Assembly (NCBI GenBank): GCA_000017645.1
Contig: CP000781.1
Location: 4,203,501 to 4,267,500, forward strand
Source of the DNA: Xanthobacter autotrophicus Py2
GTDB lineage: Bacteria > Pseudomonadota > Alphaproteobacteria > Rhizobiales > Xanthobacteraceae
DNA: 64,000 bases
Direction of reading: 5' to 3'
The position numbers were made by a program, and so were the translations under genes. Positions within the stretch are counted from its first letter, which is position 1; each line of letters starts with the position of its first letter. The notes under the pieces are model-generated. The model did no database searches. It was not told where the DNA came from and saw only the letters and a list, made by a program, of their open reading frames with translations. This document shows, one piece after another, positions 17,033-26,084 of this stretch.

Positions 17033-18978
17033 AGACGCTCTCCCGCCATCCCGTGCATCGCGTGTCGATCCAGCGCCTCGCGCCAGCGCTCCTGGTGCAG
17101 CCAGGCGTTGAACAACATCACCCGCACCCGGAAGTCGCCGGAACCGAAAAGGCCCAGGGACTGCCGCTCCAGGTGCGTCAGCGCGATGTCTGGGCACACG
17201 CCCACGCGCCGCCCCGCCGCTTCCGCCGTCAGGCAGAGGTGGGAATCCTCGAAATCACCGATGAGGTAGTCCTCGCAGAAGCCGCCAAGCTCCAGCAATT
17301 CTGCGCGATGGCCGATGAGGCAGGCTCCGGTGGCAGCGGCTTGGTCGAGAATGGCACCCGCTGGCGCCGGCCCGGCCGCGAGGCCCTTGCCGGGATGCTG
17401 GTTCAGATAGACCCCGTAGGCCGGGCTGTACTCGAATGTCATGCCGTCATGCTGCACGCCGCCGCTGGGAAATAGCAGCCGGGTACCAAGCAGCGCATAC
17501 TCCGGATTGTCGTCGAGCCGGGCGCTCAAGGCGTCGAGCCAGCCGGGGGCGGTGGGGATGACATCGGAATTCAGGAACAGGATCTGGCGTCCCCGCGCCA
17601 CCGACAGGCCCAGGTTGTTGGCGCCGGAAAAGCCCCTGTTGCGTCCGCCCCAGACCACGGTCAGTGGCACCCGGTAGAGTTGCCACCACCGCTCCATGGC
17701 GGACTGCACGGGCTGCGCGATGTTGGGATCATCGACGATATAGAGCACCTCGCAGCGCTCGCGGATGAAAGCATCGTCAGCAAATTCAAGCAGTTGATGG
17801 TCCACGAAGTCGTAGCGACCGAACAGCGGGATGAGCAGCGACACCTCCGGCTCGGCCGCGACCGGGCCGATGCGCCGCACGAGGGGCTGGTTTCGCGGGT
17901 GCTGGCGCATGCGGGCGATCAGACGCTGCAGCAGCGGGCCGTCGTGGGCGGCGAAGCGCTCCACCATGCGCTCGGGCGGCACCGGCAGGCTGAAGGCCCA
18001 GCGCGCATAGCCCACCGCATCGAGGGGGGCGGGCTCGCTGGTGCGCTCATGGAGCAGGATGAGGTCGTCGCCGGCCCGGGCGAGAAGGCGCACCACGGAG
18101 CCTCCGCGAGCGGTCGGCGGCAGCGCCTGCAGGAAGCCGGCTTCGGCGCAGTCGGCCCCGTAATCCGCTGAAAAGCCTTCGAAAATGTCGGGTCGGTTCC
18201 AGCGCAGCGCACCCGCCAGATCGAGGCACGCGCCCCTGTCGTCGACGACGAAGAAGTCGGCGCGGCCGAGCGACCAGCCGACGCAGAGGCCGCCGGCGTC
18301 GGGGACGGTTTTCAGGATGTCGATGTAGCCGCGGGGGTCGCCGGGGCGGTGGGAGGGGGTGGCGGACCAGGCGACGGTGCGCAAAAGGTCGGGCAAATCG
18401 CGCAGCGCATCGAACAGGACGCCCCGGGCCGGGGCGTATTCGCGCAGGATACGGGACAGGTCAGGCTCAAGGTCGGCGGCAGCAAAGTCTTGCAGTGCAA
18501 CGCTTTTCTGCTTCCGCCCGCCGGCCCTGGCGTGCACCTTCGCGCCTTCCGGGAAGGGGCCACGCCAGAGGAGGAGGTAGCCGGTGACTGGACTGGAGAA
18601 GGCATAGGCGGTGGCCACGTCGGGGCGCGGCACTTCAACCCGCAGGAGAGGGGCGAGGGGCTCTTTTTCGCTGTAAAGTCCGAGGGTTGCGTCGCCGCTC
18701 GTCCAGCCGGTGAGGACCAGAATCTGGCCGTCGAAATACAGCCGGTCGAGGCCCGCCCCGTCCCGGTGGGTGCCGGCAGAGTCGGTCTGAACCACTGGCG
18801 GCCAGACCGGGCCTTCGACGGGGCGCTGCCAGATAACCTCTTTTTCTTCAGGGGCTTGCGCTGGCGGAGCGGGGTCGGCTGCGGGTTCTTGAACTTCATG
18901 GGGTTCAGGAGGTTCGGGTTCAGCTGCGCTGCCGCCTTGCGCCTGCTGCGGCCGAGATCGATTTGTGAACCACGACAT
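17029..18978 (-). CDS. Glycosyltransferase family 2 with a large N-terminal extension
   Basis: The ATG at 18978 ('MSWFTNRSRPQQ') gives 649 residues; an upstream ATG at 19044 is possible but poorly placed. Residues about 15-60 are a Pro/Glu/Ala-rich spacer. Residues about 80-330 form an uncharacterised beta-rich region. The GT2 (GT-A) domain spans about 370-630: 'VSLLIPLFGRYDFVDHQLLEF', 'YIVDDPN', 'GGRNRGFSGANNLGLSVARG', the metal-binding-like 'FLNSDVIPTAPGWLDAL', then 'GGVQHDGMTFEY', 'ATGACLIGHRAELLELGGF' and 'GDFEDSHLC'. This order matches rhamnosyltransferase-like GT2 enzymes. Its stop overlaps the next gene's TTG start, which marks a two-gene operon. Confidence 0.87.
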   Translation of the reverse strand: MSWFTNRSRPQQAQGGSAAEPEPPEPHEVQEPAADPAPPAQAPEEKEVIWQRPVEGPVWPPVVQTDSAGTHRDGAGLDRLYFDGQILVLTGWTSGDATLGLYSEKEPLAPLLRVEVPRPDVATAYAFSSPVTGYLLLWRGPFPEGAKVHARAGGRKQKSVALQDFAAADLEPDLSRILREYAPARGVLFDALRDLPDLLRTVAWSATPSHRPGDPRGYIDILKTVPDAGGLCVGWSLGRADFFVVDDRGACLDLAGALRWNRPDIFEGFSADYGADCAEAGFLQALPPTARGGSVVRLLARAGDDLILLHERTSEPAPLDAVGYARWAFSLPVPPERMVERFAAHDGPLLQRLIARMRQHPRNQPLVRRIGPVAAEPEVSLLIPLFGRYDFVDHQLLEFADDAFIRERCEVLYIVDDPNIAQPVQSAMERWWQLYRVPLTVVWGGRNRGFSGANNLGLSVARGRQILFLNSDVIPTAPGWLDALSARLDDNPEYALLGTRLLFPSGGVQHDGMTFEYSPAYGVYLNQHPGKGLAAGPAPAGAILDQAAATGACLIGHRAELLELGGFCEDYLIGDFEDSHLCLTAEAAGRRVGVCPDIALTHLERQSLGLFGSGDFRVRVMLFNAWLHQERWREALDRHAMHGMAGERL

Positions 18979-19200
18979 GATCTTAACCCGCCCCAGCAGG
19001 GTCCAGAGGCAATGGCACCGTCCCCGCAATCCCCGACATGTCAATTAGAACTCGCGTAAGGGGACGTCAATTTGCATATTGCCACAAAGCAGCCCGAGTT
19101 TTCCCCTGGCCTGACGTGCAGTGAGAGATGTGAAATTCCGGATTTAGAATTCGGGCCGGTCTGCGCTATGCACGTGAACAAGCAGACAGGGGAGACGGGC

Positions 19201-20358
19201 TTGAGAATCGTTGTCATGGGTTCTTCGCCGGGTGTGGAGAATGCCTACCGACTAGATGGCAAGACGCTGAACGGACTGCTGGGCGGGAACACCGGCAATC
19301 TTGCTTTTGTCTATGCCATCGCCAGCCATCTTGGTGGCGCGGCTGCCGATGGAAAGCCCGAGCCGGTGCGCGTCGTGCCTTGGCACGTTCCGGCGGCGGA
19401 TCTGAGGGGGACGGCGGATCTTATCGTGCTGGCCTGCGCAAACCAGCTGGGGCCCCATGCTGACCTTGGCACCCATGCGGCCAATCTCGAAGCCATCGGG
19501 CTTCCCGTGGTGGCGCTGGGGCTTGGAGCGCAGGCGGCAAGTCGCGACGAAGAGGCAGTGATTCCTGACGGCACGAAGAAGTGGCTGGATGTCATCGGGC
19601 GCCTGGCACCGGGCAAGGCGCCGAACATCGGCGTACGTGGCGAATACACTTTGCGCCAGCTGGAGCGCCTTGGCTGTGGCGACCGCGGCATCGTCATGGG
19701 CTGCCCGTCCAATTTCATCAATCCGACCGATATTGCCGCGCTTGTTTCGGCGCGCCGCGAGGTTCCGGTGGGCCGGGTCGCCGCTGCCGTGGGGCAGCCC
19801 TACTGGCGGGAACTGGCTGAGATCGAGCGCGCCGTCCTCGATCTCGTGGATGAGAGCGATGGGTCCTGCATCGTGCAGCACGGGCAGATCATGGTCGACC
19901 TTGGACAGGGCGAGCTTGCGACCATGTCGGAGAAGGACGTCGAGCTGCTGCGCAGCTATTTCCGGCCGCGCCTTTCAACGGACGAGTTCGCGCTCTGGTG
20001 CCGGCGCAACATGCTGGGCTTCGGCACTGTGCCGGGCTGGATGAACTGGCTCAAGCGGCACGATTTCGTGGTGGGGCCGCGCTTCCACGGCATCATGCTG
20101 GCGATCCAGGCGGGCGTGCCGGGTGGTTGCATCACCCACGACAGCCGGACGGCCGAGCTCTGCGACACCATGGGCATCCCCGCGCGCGCGGCGAGCGAGA
20201 TGCCGAAGGTGCTGACGCGCAAGATGCTGCCGGAGCTTTTCCCCTTCGATGCCGAGGGCTATCGGAAGAAACGCAAGGAACTCGGAGTCGCTTATGCATC
20301 GATTTTGCGCGGCGCTAATATAAATCTCAATCTAAGCACTGCCTCTATTATTAATTGA
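19201..20358 (+). CDS. Polysaccharide pyruvyl transferase family protein
   Basis: I chose the TTG at 19201 because AGGGGAG lies six bases upstream and the protein then starts 'RIVVMGSSPGVENAYR', a sensible first strand. In-frame alternatives are an ATG at 19168 and a TTG at 19072. The 385-residue product has the GT-B-like layout of the family: 'GNTGNLAFVYAI', 'LIVLACANQLGPHAD', 'VALGLGAQA', 'IGVRGEYTLRQLERLG', 'VMGCPSNF' and the C-terminal 'FVVGPRFHGIMLAIQAGVPGGCITHDSRT'. Family members move pyruvate from phosphoenolpyruvate to sugar hydroxyls and so add acid groups to the polymer. The last 40-50 bases are AT-rich, unlike the rest of the gene, and mark one edge of the AT-rich segment described in the findings. 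Confidence 0.85.
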   Translation: MRIVVMGSSPGVENAYRLDGKTLNGLLGGNTGNLAFVYAIASHLGGAAADGKPEPVRVVPWHVPAADLRGTADLIVLACANQLGPHADLGTHAANLEAIGLPVVALGLGAQAASRDEEAVIPDGTKKWLDVIGRLAPGKAPNIGVRGEYTLRQLERLGCGDRGIVMGCPSNFINPTDIAALVSARREVPVGRVAAAVGQPYWRELAEIERAVLDLVDESDGSCIVQHGQIMVDLGQGELATMSEKDVELLRSYFRPRLSTDEFALWCRRNMLGFGTVPGWMNWLKRHDFVVGPRFHGIMLAIQAGVPGGCITHDSRTAELCDTMGIPARAASEMPKVLTRKMLPELFPFDAEGYRKKRKELGVAYASILRGANINLNLSTASIIN

Positions 20359-20378
20359 GATATTCCAAGGGGTGTATC

Positions 20379-21233
20379 TCAATCCATTAGACTTCGGACA
20401 AAGTTTTCAATTTGCGGGGCCCCGACGGTTACCTTCCGTAGCATCGGGGCCCCGTTCGCGTCGATGGACCTTAGCTCGTCTTCGGTCTTGAATATGTATG
20501 GAGTCGGATTTCTGCTCCAATCTGTATATACAAGCGGTTTTGGATTTTCGATTTTTCCCAATACAGTATGAATATAATGTTCCTCTGGAATTGCGCTAAA
20601 TTCGAAGCTGTGTCTTAAATGTATGTTTGTATTATATGATGAAATGAATTTTTCAATTGATGGACGACTTAAGCCCCACCATGTTCCGCCAGCATAAAGT
20701 GTTTCAATATTTGTCTTTCCAGCGCGGCGTAGCTTCTCCATCTGAAGAATTGATCGGCTCATTTCGGGAGACCAATCTCGTTCGGTTACACGGCATGGCC
20801 TCGGGGTCGTGCTGTAGGAGTCATAAAAGTAAAATCCATTGTATCTTTTTAGGCGATCCGGATTGTGCGTGGGTCCAGTTTGAATCCATTCAATTTCCGA
20901 TTGCATTGATTCCAAAAAGCGCGTTCGATTTATAATTGGGATTGTGTCTTCGGTTATGAAGAGAAAGCGATCGTACTCCTCGTTTTCTTGCGCCTGCTCA
21001 ATTGTTTTTACGCATGCGCGAACGGTGTTAAATCCACCCCAAAATATTGGAAACCTCTCTTTTGAGAGTGTCAGGTTGGGATGAAGGGCGGAAATTTCCT
21101 TATATGGAGTTGCATCCGACTTCGAATCGACGTGAACGTATATATGCGCAATGTCTTTAAAGTAATCTGCGAGAAGGGCGACGCCAGATGCCGTTTTCAT
21201 GTAGGCGAGACATACAATTGCGATCTTTGGCAT
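20379..21233 (-). CDS. Core-2/I-branching-like glycosyltransferase (GT14 type), AT-rich
   Basis: A 284-residue protein starting at the ATG at 21233. It has the features of bacterial beta-1,6-N-acetylglucosaminyltransferase-like proteins: 'IAIVCLAYMKTASGVALLADYF', 'YVHVDSKSDATPY', 'FPIFWGGFNTVRACVKTI', 'RFLFITEDTIPI', 'GTWWGLSRPSIEKFI' and 'HSFEFSAIPEEHYIHTVLG'. This family resembles eukaryotic core-2 branching enzymes and adds side-chain sugars. The base composition is very different from the neighbours: 20521-20580 holds 18 G/C of 60. Recent transfer is likely. It lies 33 bases after kpsM on the same strand and is probably the last gene of the kpsE-kpsT-kpsM operon. Confidence 0.85.
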   Translation of the reverse strand: MPKIAIVCLAYMKTASGVALLADYFKDIAHIYVHVDSKSDATPYKEISALHPNLTLSKERFPIFWGGFNTVRACVKTIEQAQENEEYDRFLFITEDTIPIINRTRFLESMQSEIEWIQTGPTHNPDRLKRYNGFYFYDSYSTTPRPCRVTERDWSPEMSRSILQMEKLRRAGKTNIETLYAGGTWWGLSRPSIEKFISSYNTNIHLRHSFEFSAIPEEHYIHTVLGKIENPKPLVYTDWSRNPTPYIFKTEDELRSIDANGAPMLRKVTVGAPQIENFVRSLMD

Positions 21234-21266
21234 AAGGAAATCCTCGTCGCTGAAGCCTTGTGAAAT

Positions 21267-22073
21267 TTACGCAACTCTCCGAATTGCTGCAGTGAGAGCT
21301 AGTGAGACGGCAATTGCGGATACGATAAATATATAAAGAAATGTTGAATTGAAGAAATCACTTGAATACTCTGAAAAATAGGACAGCCTAACTCCGTCAA
21401 CAACGTGGCTAAGGGGATTAAAATATAAAATCTTTTGCAGAGATTCAGGTAAGCCGTCTGGAAGAAAAAATATTCCAGACGTTGCCCACATGAGGGGGCC
21501 AAGAATGAGGCCAAACATAATCGCTAGTGGCATTATGCTTGTGAGGCTGCCGAAAAACAGTCCGGTCCCTAGTCCAAGGGCCCATGCCAAAATTAGTCCA
21601 TAAATAAAATCTGGCCATTTATAAGCGTGAACGTCGTAACCGACGATAGTCATAGCAGATATAACTACAATAACGATTATCGTGCTATTTAATAGCTCTA
21701 TTACAATCCTTGATAAAAATAGATCAAAAATATCAACTCCAGGGAAAAATAGCAGAGGTCGATTATAAGAAAGCGTAGTCATAATTTGGCGGTGGCTGTA
21801 GAGCCAAATTATGAACGGCAAAACGCCCGTCATCAGAAATATTGGTCTGTCCGTTCCGATGGGCGAAGCGTGCTGAATGAGGGTCGATACAGTGATTACA
21901 ATCCCCAGATGCCCAAGCGGCATCAAGAGCCCCAGCAGGAAGCCGAAATAGCCGGCGCCGAAGCGTGTCTGCAGGTCGCGCATGATCACCGCGCCGACCA
22001 CGCGGGCGTGCATGGCCGAGGCGGTGCGCCAGCTCTCACCGGCGAAGCGGGTGGGGCGGGGGGCGTTGGTCAT
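21267..22073 (-). CDS. kpsM: ABC-2 type capsule export permease (KpsM/RkpT/Wzm type), mosaic gene
   Basis: The ATG at 22073, two bases after the kpsT stop, gives 268 residues; the open frame extends to 22253 only as a shadow of kpsT. Six hydrophobic segments are visible, including 'YFGFLLGLLMPLGHLGIVITV', 'FLMTGVLPFIIWLY' and 'GLILAWALGLGTGLFFGSLTSI', matching ABC-2 polysaccharide exporters. It should form the membrane channel for KpsT. Composition changes sharply inside the gene. The first 60 or so codons are GC-rich (22021-22080: 45 G/C of 60), but the rest is AT-rich (21661-21720: 15 of 60). The frame is intact throughout, so the join looks like a homologous exchange rather than damage. 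Confidence 0.92.
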   Translation of the reverse strand: MTNAPRPTRFAGESWRTASAMHARVVGAVIMRDLQTRFGAGYFGFLLGLLMPLGHLGIVITVSTLIQHASPIGTDRPIFLMTGVLPFIIWLYSHRQIMTTLSYNRPLLFFPGVDIFDLFLSRIVIELLNSTIIVIVVISAMTIVGYDVHAYKWPDFIYGLILAWALGLGTGLFFGSLTSIMPLAIMFGLILGPLMWATSGIFFLPDGLPESLQKILYFNPLSHVVDGVRLSYFSEYSSDFFNSTFLYIFIVSAIAVSLALTAAIRRVA

Positions 22074-22075
22074 GC

Positions 22076-22732
22076 TCAGGCCTCCATGGCCTGGCGGTGA
22101 ACCTCGATGGCGTCGTTCACATCCTCGAAGATCATCAGCCGACCCTTCTGCAACACCATGCCGGCGGTACAATAATCCTTGATGGTGCCGGTGGAGTGGG
22201 AGGCCATGATCATGCCCGCGCGCGTGCGCCGCTCGGCAAAGGCCTGCGCGCACTTGAGCTGGAAGCGGGAATCGCCGACCGCCGTGATCTCGTCCACCAG
22301 GTAGAAATCGAACTCGATGGCCATGGATACCGCAAAGGCGAGGCGCGAGGTCATGCCCGAGGAATAGGTCTTCACCGGCATGTCGAGGTCGCGCCCCAGC
22401 TCGGAAAAATCCTCCACGAAATCGGTCACCTCGGCAATGTCCGCATCATAGACCCGGGCGAGAAAGCGGATGTTCTCCCGCCCCGTCATCTGCGGGTGAA
22501 AGCCGCCGGCAAAGCCCAGCGGCCAGGACAGGCGCACCGAGCGGTAGATGCGTCCGGAGGTGGGCGCCTCGGTGCCGGCGATCAGCTTCAGGAAGGTGGA
22601 CTTGCCGGCCCCGTTCTGCCCGAGCAGCCCGTAGCTCACCCGCGGATCGAGGGTGACGGAGACGTTGCTGAGCACCACCTTGCGCCGCAGGTGGGTCCAG
22701 TAGGTCTTGGTGAGGCGGTCGGTGACGATCAT
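22076..22732 (-). CDS. kpsT: ABC transporter ATP-binding protein for capsule export (KpsT/RkpS type)
   Basis: A 218-residue nucleotide-binding protein. Walker A is 'GQNGAGKSTFLK' near residue 40, the signature is 'YSSGMTSRLAF' near 130, and Walker B is 'DFYLVDEITAVGD' near 155. The H-loop His is in 'MIMASHSTGTIKDYC'. The short length and the degenerate SSGM signature in place of LSGGQ are typical of KpsT/RkpS. It starts nine bases after the kpsE stop and ends two bases before kpsM. It would power export of the lipid-linked polymer across the inner membrane. It has no carbohydrate-binding C-terminal extension of the Wzt type. Confidence 0.95.
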   Translation of the reverse strand: MIVTDRLTKTYWTHLRRKVVLSNVSVTLDPRVSYGLLGQNGAGKSTFLKLIAGTEAPTSGRIYRSVRLSWPLGFAGGFHPQMTGRENIRFLARVYDADIAEVTDFVEDFSELGRDLDMPVKTYSSGMTSRLAFAVSMAIEFDFYLVDEITAVGDSRFQLKCAQAFAERRTRAGMIMASHSTGTIKDYCTAGMVLQKGRLMIFEDVNDAIEVHRQAMEA

Positions 22733-22741
22733 CGTGCAGCC

Positions 22742-24022
22742 TCAAGCCTTCAGGTGGCGCATCAGCTCGAACGCCGAGACGATGACGAGCCAGAGGAGGC
22801 AGAAGGCCAGCGCCGCCGCCAGCGGCATCCAGAAGCGGTGGGGCCAGTCGCTCTCCTGCGCGCGCACGGGCTTCACGAAGGTGGCCAGATACATGCCCTG
22901 CCGCTCGGCGGCCACCCGCGCCTGTTCCAGCGCGGTGGCGGCCGCGGTGTACTGCCGCTCGGCGATCTGGCGCTCGAGGTCGAGGGTGTCGTAGCGCGTC
23001 ATGATGGCGGAGAGGGTGTCCTTGTCGGGACCGCCGGCCGTGGTGAGGCGCGCCTTCAGGGCGGTGATGTTGTCGCGGATGGCCTGGCGGCGCGCCTCCA
23101 AAAGGCCGAACTGCGGGGCGTCCGGGCTCAGGGTGCGGCGGGCGGTGCCCAGCTCCTGGTCGATGAGCACGAGGTCGCTTTCGAGGTCGCCGAGCAGCTT
23201 GGCGATGCCCTCGTTGGTGCGGGCGGGATCGATGACGCCGACCTCGTTGCGCAGGTCGCGCACCGCGGCGCGGGCCTTGCGCAGGCGGGCCTCGGCGCGC
23301 TCCAGCTCGGCCTGGCTCTGGGCGATGGCATCCTTGCGGGTGCGCTCGCCGAGCTTGTTCACCATGTCCTCGCTGAGGCCGACGATGGCGTCGGCGATGG
23401 TGAGCGAATCCTCGGGGGAGAAGGCCCACACCTTCACCGTGATGATGCCGGAGGGGGATTCGATGGCGGTGTCGATCTGGCTGCGCCAGCTGCGCTCCAG
23501 CCGCTCGATGGGGCGGTCCGGGTTGAAGCGGGAGAACCAGTCGATGCTCGGGCGCGAGAACAGCTTGCGCAGGCCGATGCGCTCGTCCAGCGCCGCCACC
23601 ACGGCGAGGCTCTTCACGTAATTGGCGATGATGAGGGAATCCTGCACTTCCGACAGGCCCTGCGCGGCGGCGTCGGAGGAGAGGTTCTCGATGCCCGCAT
23701 GCTCGGAGGTGCGCACCGCGAAGCGCGCTTCCGACAGATACTGGCTGGAGGCGAAGAAGATGAAATAGGCGGCCACGATCAGGGAGGGCACCACCACGAT
23801 CACGATGAAGCTTGCCATCAGCGGCAGCTTGAACGCGGCGATGGCGCGCACCTCCGCGCTCCAGAACGCGGCGCTGGTGGGCCGAACGACCGATTGTCGC
23901 AGACGCGCCTCGCGCGCCTGGCGGCGCAGCTCCTCGCGCAGGCGCGCATTGCGTTTGACGAGGGCCTCGGCGGACGCGGGTGGCGGCGCCATATACTCGA
24001 CCCGTGCGACGGTCTGGTTCAC
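22742..24022 (-). CDS. kpsE: Capsule export inner-membrane protein, KpsE/RkpR-like (PCP family)
   Basis: I chose the GTG at 24022 because GGGAGAGGG lies just upstream; a GTG at 24040 is the longest alternative. It gives 426 residues. A transmembrane helix sits near residues 70-92 ('LPLMASFIVIVVVPSLIVAAYFIF'-like) and a second at the C-terminus ('FWMPLAAALAFCLLWLVIV'). Between them lies a periplasmic region with 'YLSEARFAVRT', 'SGIITVKVWAFSPED' and long coiled-coil helices (about 200-370). This is the KpsE/CtrB/RkpR layout, linking the ABC exporter to the outer-membrane channel. It is first in an operon with kpsT, kpsM and the GT14 gene. Two paralogues lie at 29174 and 31591. Confidence 0.9.
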   Translation of the reverse strand: MNQTVARVEYMAPPPASAEALVKRNARLREELRRQAREARLRQSVVRPTSAAFWSAEVRAIAAFKLPLMASFIVIVVVPSLIVAAYFIFFASSQYLSEARFAVRTSEHAGIENLSSDAAAQGLSEVQDSLIIANYVKSLAVVAALDERIGLRKLFSRPSIDWFSRFNPDRPIERLERSWRSQIDTAIESPSGIITVKVWAFSPEDSLTIADAIVGLSEDMVNKLGERTRKDAIAQSQAELERAEARLRKARAAVRDLRNEVGVIDPARTNEGIAKLLGDLESDLVLIDQELGTARRTLSPDAPQFGLLEARRQAIRDNITALKARLTTAGGPDKDTLSAIMTRYDTLDLERQIAERQYTAAATALEQARVAAERQGMYLATFVKPVRAQESDWPHRFWMPLAAALAFCLLWLVIVSAFELMRHLKA

Positions 24023-24165
24023 CGCGCCACCCTCTCCCACCCGATGGCGACCATATCTTCAGTCACTTCCCGAACCTCTGCGGCAGCTAGCATTCCGCAG
24101 CTTTCCATGTCTATCCTAACGCCTGGTGGCGCTGCCGCAAATCTGCATGAATTCGACTGGTCCTG

Positions 24166-25830
24166 ATGACCCGACCCGGTTTTTCCACGCCACATGCGTG
24201 CCCTGATGACGCAAAGGCGGTGGAGGAGGCGGAGCCCGGTGGTCCGGAACACGGGGCCTCCGATCTCGGCTCTCCCGATCTCGTCGCCCCCGATACTGGC
24301 GCCCCCGATACTGGCGCCCCCGATACTGGCGGCAGCGAGGGCCCGGCGCTCCGCGCCCGGCTGGAGCGGATCGAACGGCAGAATGCGGCGCTGATGGAAG
24401 CGCAGGCGGCCCTCGGCGCCCAGATCGCGGCCCTGCAGGACCATGCCAATCTGGTCGGGCAGATGGTCCAGGAGATGCACGCGGGACGCCGGCGCCGCCT
24501 GTTGTCCGGGTTCGCGTTGCCGCTGCCGCTGGTGCGGCTTCGGGAACTCATCACCGCGCCGGGACCCTCCCTTGCCTATCTGAAGGAAATGGCGCGCCTG
24601 TGTGTCGTCACCGGCACGAGCGTGGTGGCGGACGGGGCCGGCGGCTGGCGGCTGAAGCGCCGTCCGGTGGCGATCGCCCGCAACATGGCGCGCGATTTCT
24701 CCGCCCTCATGTTCGGGCGCCGGTCGGTAGTCTACCGGGTGCGGCCCCACCATCCGCCGCTGGCGGTGCGCCCGCGCGTCCTGCACGTCATTCCCAATGT
24801 CTATGTGGGCGGCTCGACGCAACTGGTGGTGGACCTTCTGGAGCGGCTGGGCCACCGCTACGAGATGCAGGTGGTCACCGCCGGGCTGCCGCCGAATGGC
24901 CGGCACGAGGGCATGGTGCTGCATCACCTGCCCTTGGGAAGCCAGCCGGCGGCGTTCGCCAATCTCCTGTCCTCCGTGCGGCCGGATATCGTCCACCTGC
25001 ATTACTGGGGCGAGAGCGACCGCCCCTGGTACGAGGCGGCGCTGGCCGCCGCGCGCGAGAGCGAAGCGGTGCTGGTGGAGAACGTGAACACGCCGGTGGC
25101 GCCGCTGCGCGATCCGCGCATCCACACCTATGTGTTCGTCTCGGACTATATTCGCCAGGCCTTCGCGCCGGATATCGCCAACGGGCAGGTGGTGCATCCC
25201 GGCATTGATCTCGACCGCTTCTCGCCGCGCGATTTCGCGCCCGGTGCCGAGGACACGGTGGGCATGGTCTATCGGCTCACCCGCGACAAGCTGGACGACG
25301 ATTCCATCCTGCCGCTCATCGACGTGGCGCAGCGCCGGCCGAAGACGCGTTTTCTCATCGTCGGCGACGGGGATCTCCTGCCGGTCTTCCACGCGCGGGT
25401 GAGCGACGCCGGCGTGCGGCACAATTTCGAGTTCACCGGCACCGTTTCCTTCGACGACCTGCCGGAGACCTACCGCCGGTTCCGCCTGTATGTGGCACCG
25501 GTGGTGCGGGAGAGCTTCGGGCAGGTGACGCCCTTCGCCATGGCCATGGGGCAGGCCGTGGCCGGCTACAAGGTCGGCGCGCTCGCCGAGATCCTGGGTG
25601 ACGACGCCACGCTGGGGACCAGCCGCGCCGCGCTCGCGGATATCCTCATCGCCCTGCTCGACGACAGGGATCGCCTCGCCGCCCTCTCGCACGCCAACCG
25701 TGCACGGGCGCCGCACTTCGCGCTCAACGGGATGATCTCATCCTACGCCCGAATCTATGCCGAAGCGCTCGGCCGGGACGCGGACCTGATGCCCGGCTTT
25801 CCGTCGGCACAGTTTTACCGCGAAGTGTGA
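24166..25830 (+). CDS. Glycosyltransferase family 4 with an N-terminal repeat and coiled coil
   Basis: A 554-residue protein divergent from kpsE. Residues about 30-56 are built from a pentapeptide unit (A-P-D-T-G and variants) encoded by 15-bp tandem repeats at 24256-24330; the last three copies are identical in DNA. A coiled coil follows (about 62-105, 'RLERIERQNAALMEAQAAL'). The GT4 part starts near residue 200: 'RVLHVIPNVYVGGSTQLVVDLLERL', 'DIVHLHYWGESD', 'VFVSDYIRQAFA', 'VGMVYRLTRDKLDDD', 'FLIVGDGDLLP' and 'VRESFGQVTPFAMAMGQAVAGYKVG' (E-x7-E-like). The coiled coil suggests an oligomer or contact with another assembly protein. Confidence 0.87.
   Translation: MTRPGFSTPHACPDDAKAVEEAEPGGPEHGASDLGSPDLVAPDTGAPDTGAPDTGGSEGPALRARLERIERQNAALMEAQAALGAQIAALQDHANLVGQMVQEMHAGRRRRLLSGFALPLPLVRLRELITAPGPSLAYLKEMARLCVVTGTSVVADGAGGWRLKRRPVAIARNMARDFSALMFGRRSVVYRVRPHHPPLAVRPRVLHVIPNVYVGGSTQLVVDLLERLGHRYEMQVVTAGLPPNGRHEGMVLHHLPLGSQPAAFANLLSSVRPDIVHLHYWGESDRPWYEAALAAARESEAVLVENVNTPVAPLRDPRIHTYVFVSDYIRQAFAPDIANGQVVHPGIDLDRFSPRDFAPGAEDTVGMVYRLTRDKLDDDSILPLIDVAQRRPKTRFLIVGDGDLLPVFHARVSDAGVRHNFEFTGTVSFDDLPETYRRFRLYVAPVVRESFGQVTPFAMAMGQAVAGYKVGALAEILGDDATLGTSRAALADILIALLDDRDRLAALSHANRARAPHFALNGMISSYARIYAEALGRDADLMPGFPSAQFYREV
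24256..24330 (+). repeat. 15-bp in-frame tandem repeat (5 units, last 3 identical)
   Basis: Five consecutive 15-base units occupy 24256-24270, 24271-24285, 24286-24300, 24301-24315 and 24316-24330. The last three are identical (GCCCCCGATACTGGC), and the first two diverge at several positions. The array is in frame with the glycosyltransferase and encodes repeated A-P-D-T-G. Confidence 0.95.
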
Positions 25831-26084
25831 CATTCCGCCATCAAGGACCATGGAATTGCCGCGCCGCAAATGAAAAAGCGTCGCTCCTAGTTGCATTTCG
25901 CTACCGTTTAGGCCGACAGTTTCCAAAGTGGGAATTCGGTTGCTTTGCATTTTGCGAAATAAGGCTGCACAACGGTTTCATTAGGTTGTGTAGTCAATTT
26001 TCGGGTTGTGCAAAGGGGATTCTGGGCTGGTAGCAGGGGCGGTCTGCGCAATGCGTTTTTGTTGCGCTGCACCGTAGGGCGGGC

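Noticed and set aside
22074..22253. N-terminal extension of kpsM
   Set aside because: It lies wholly within kpsT in another frame and reads as Arg/His-rich shadow sequence.
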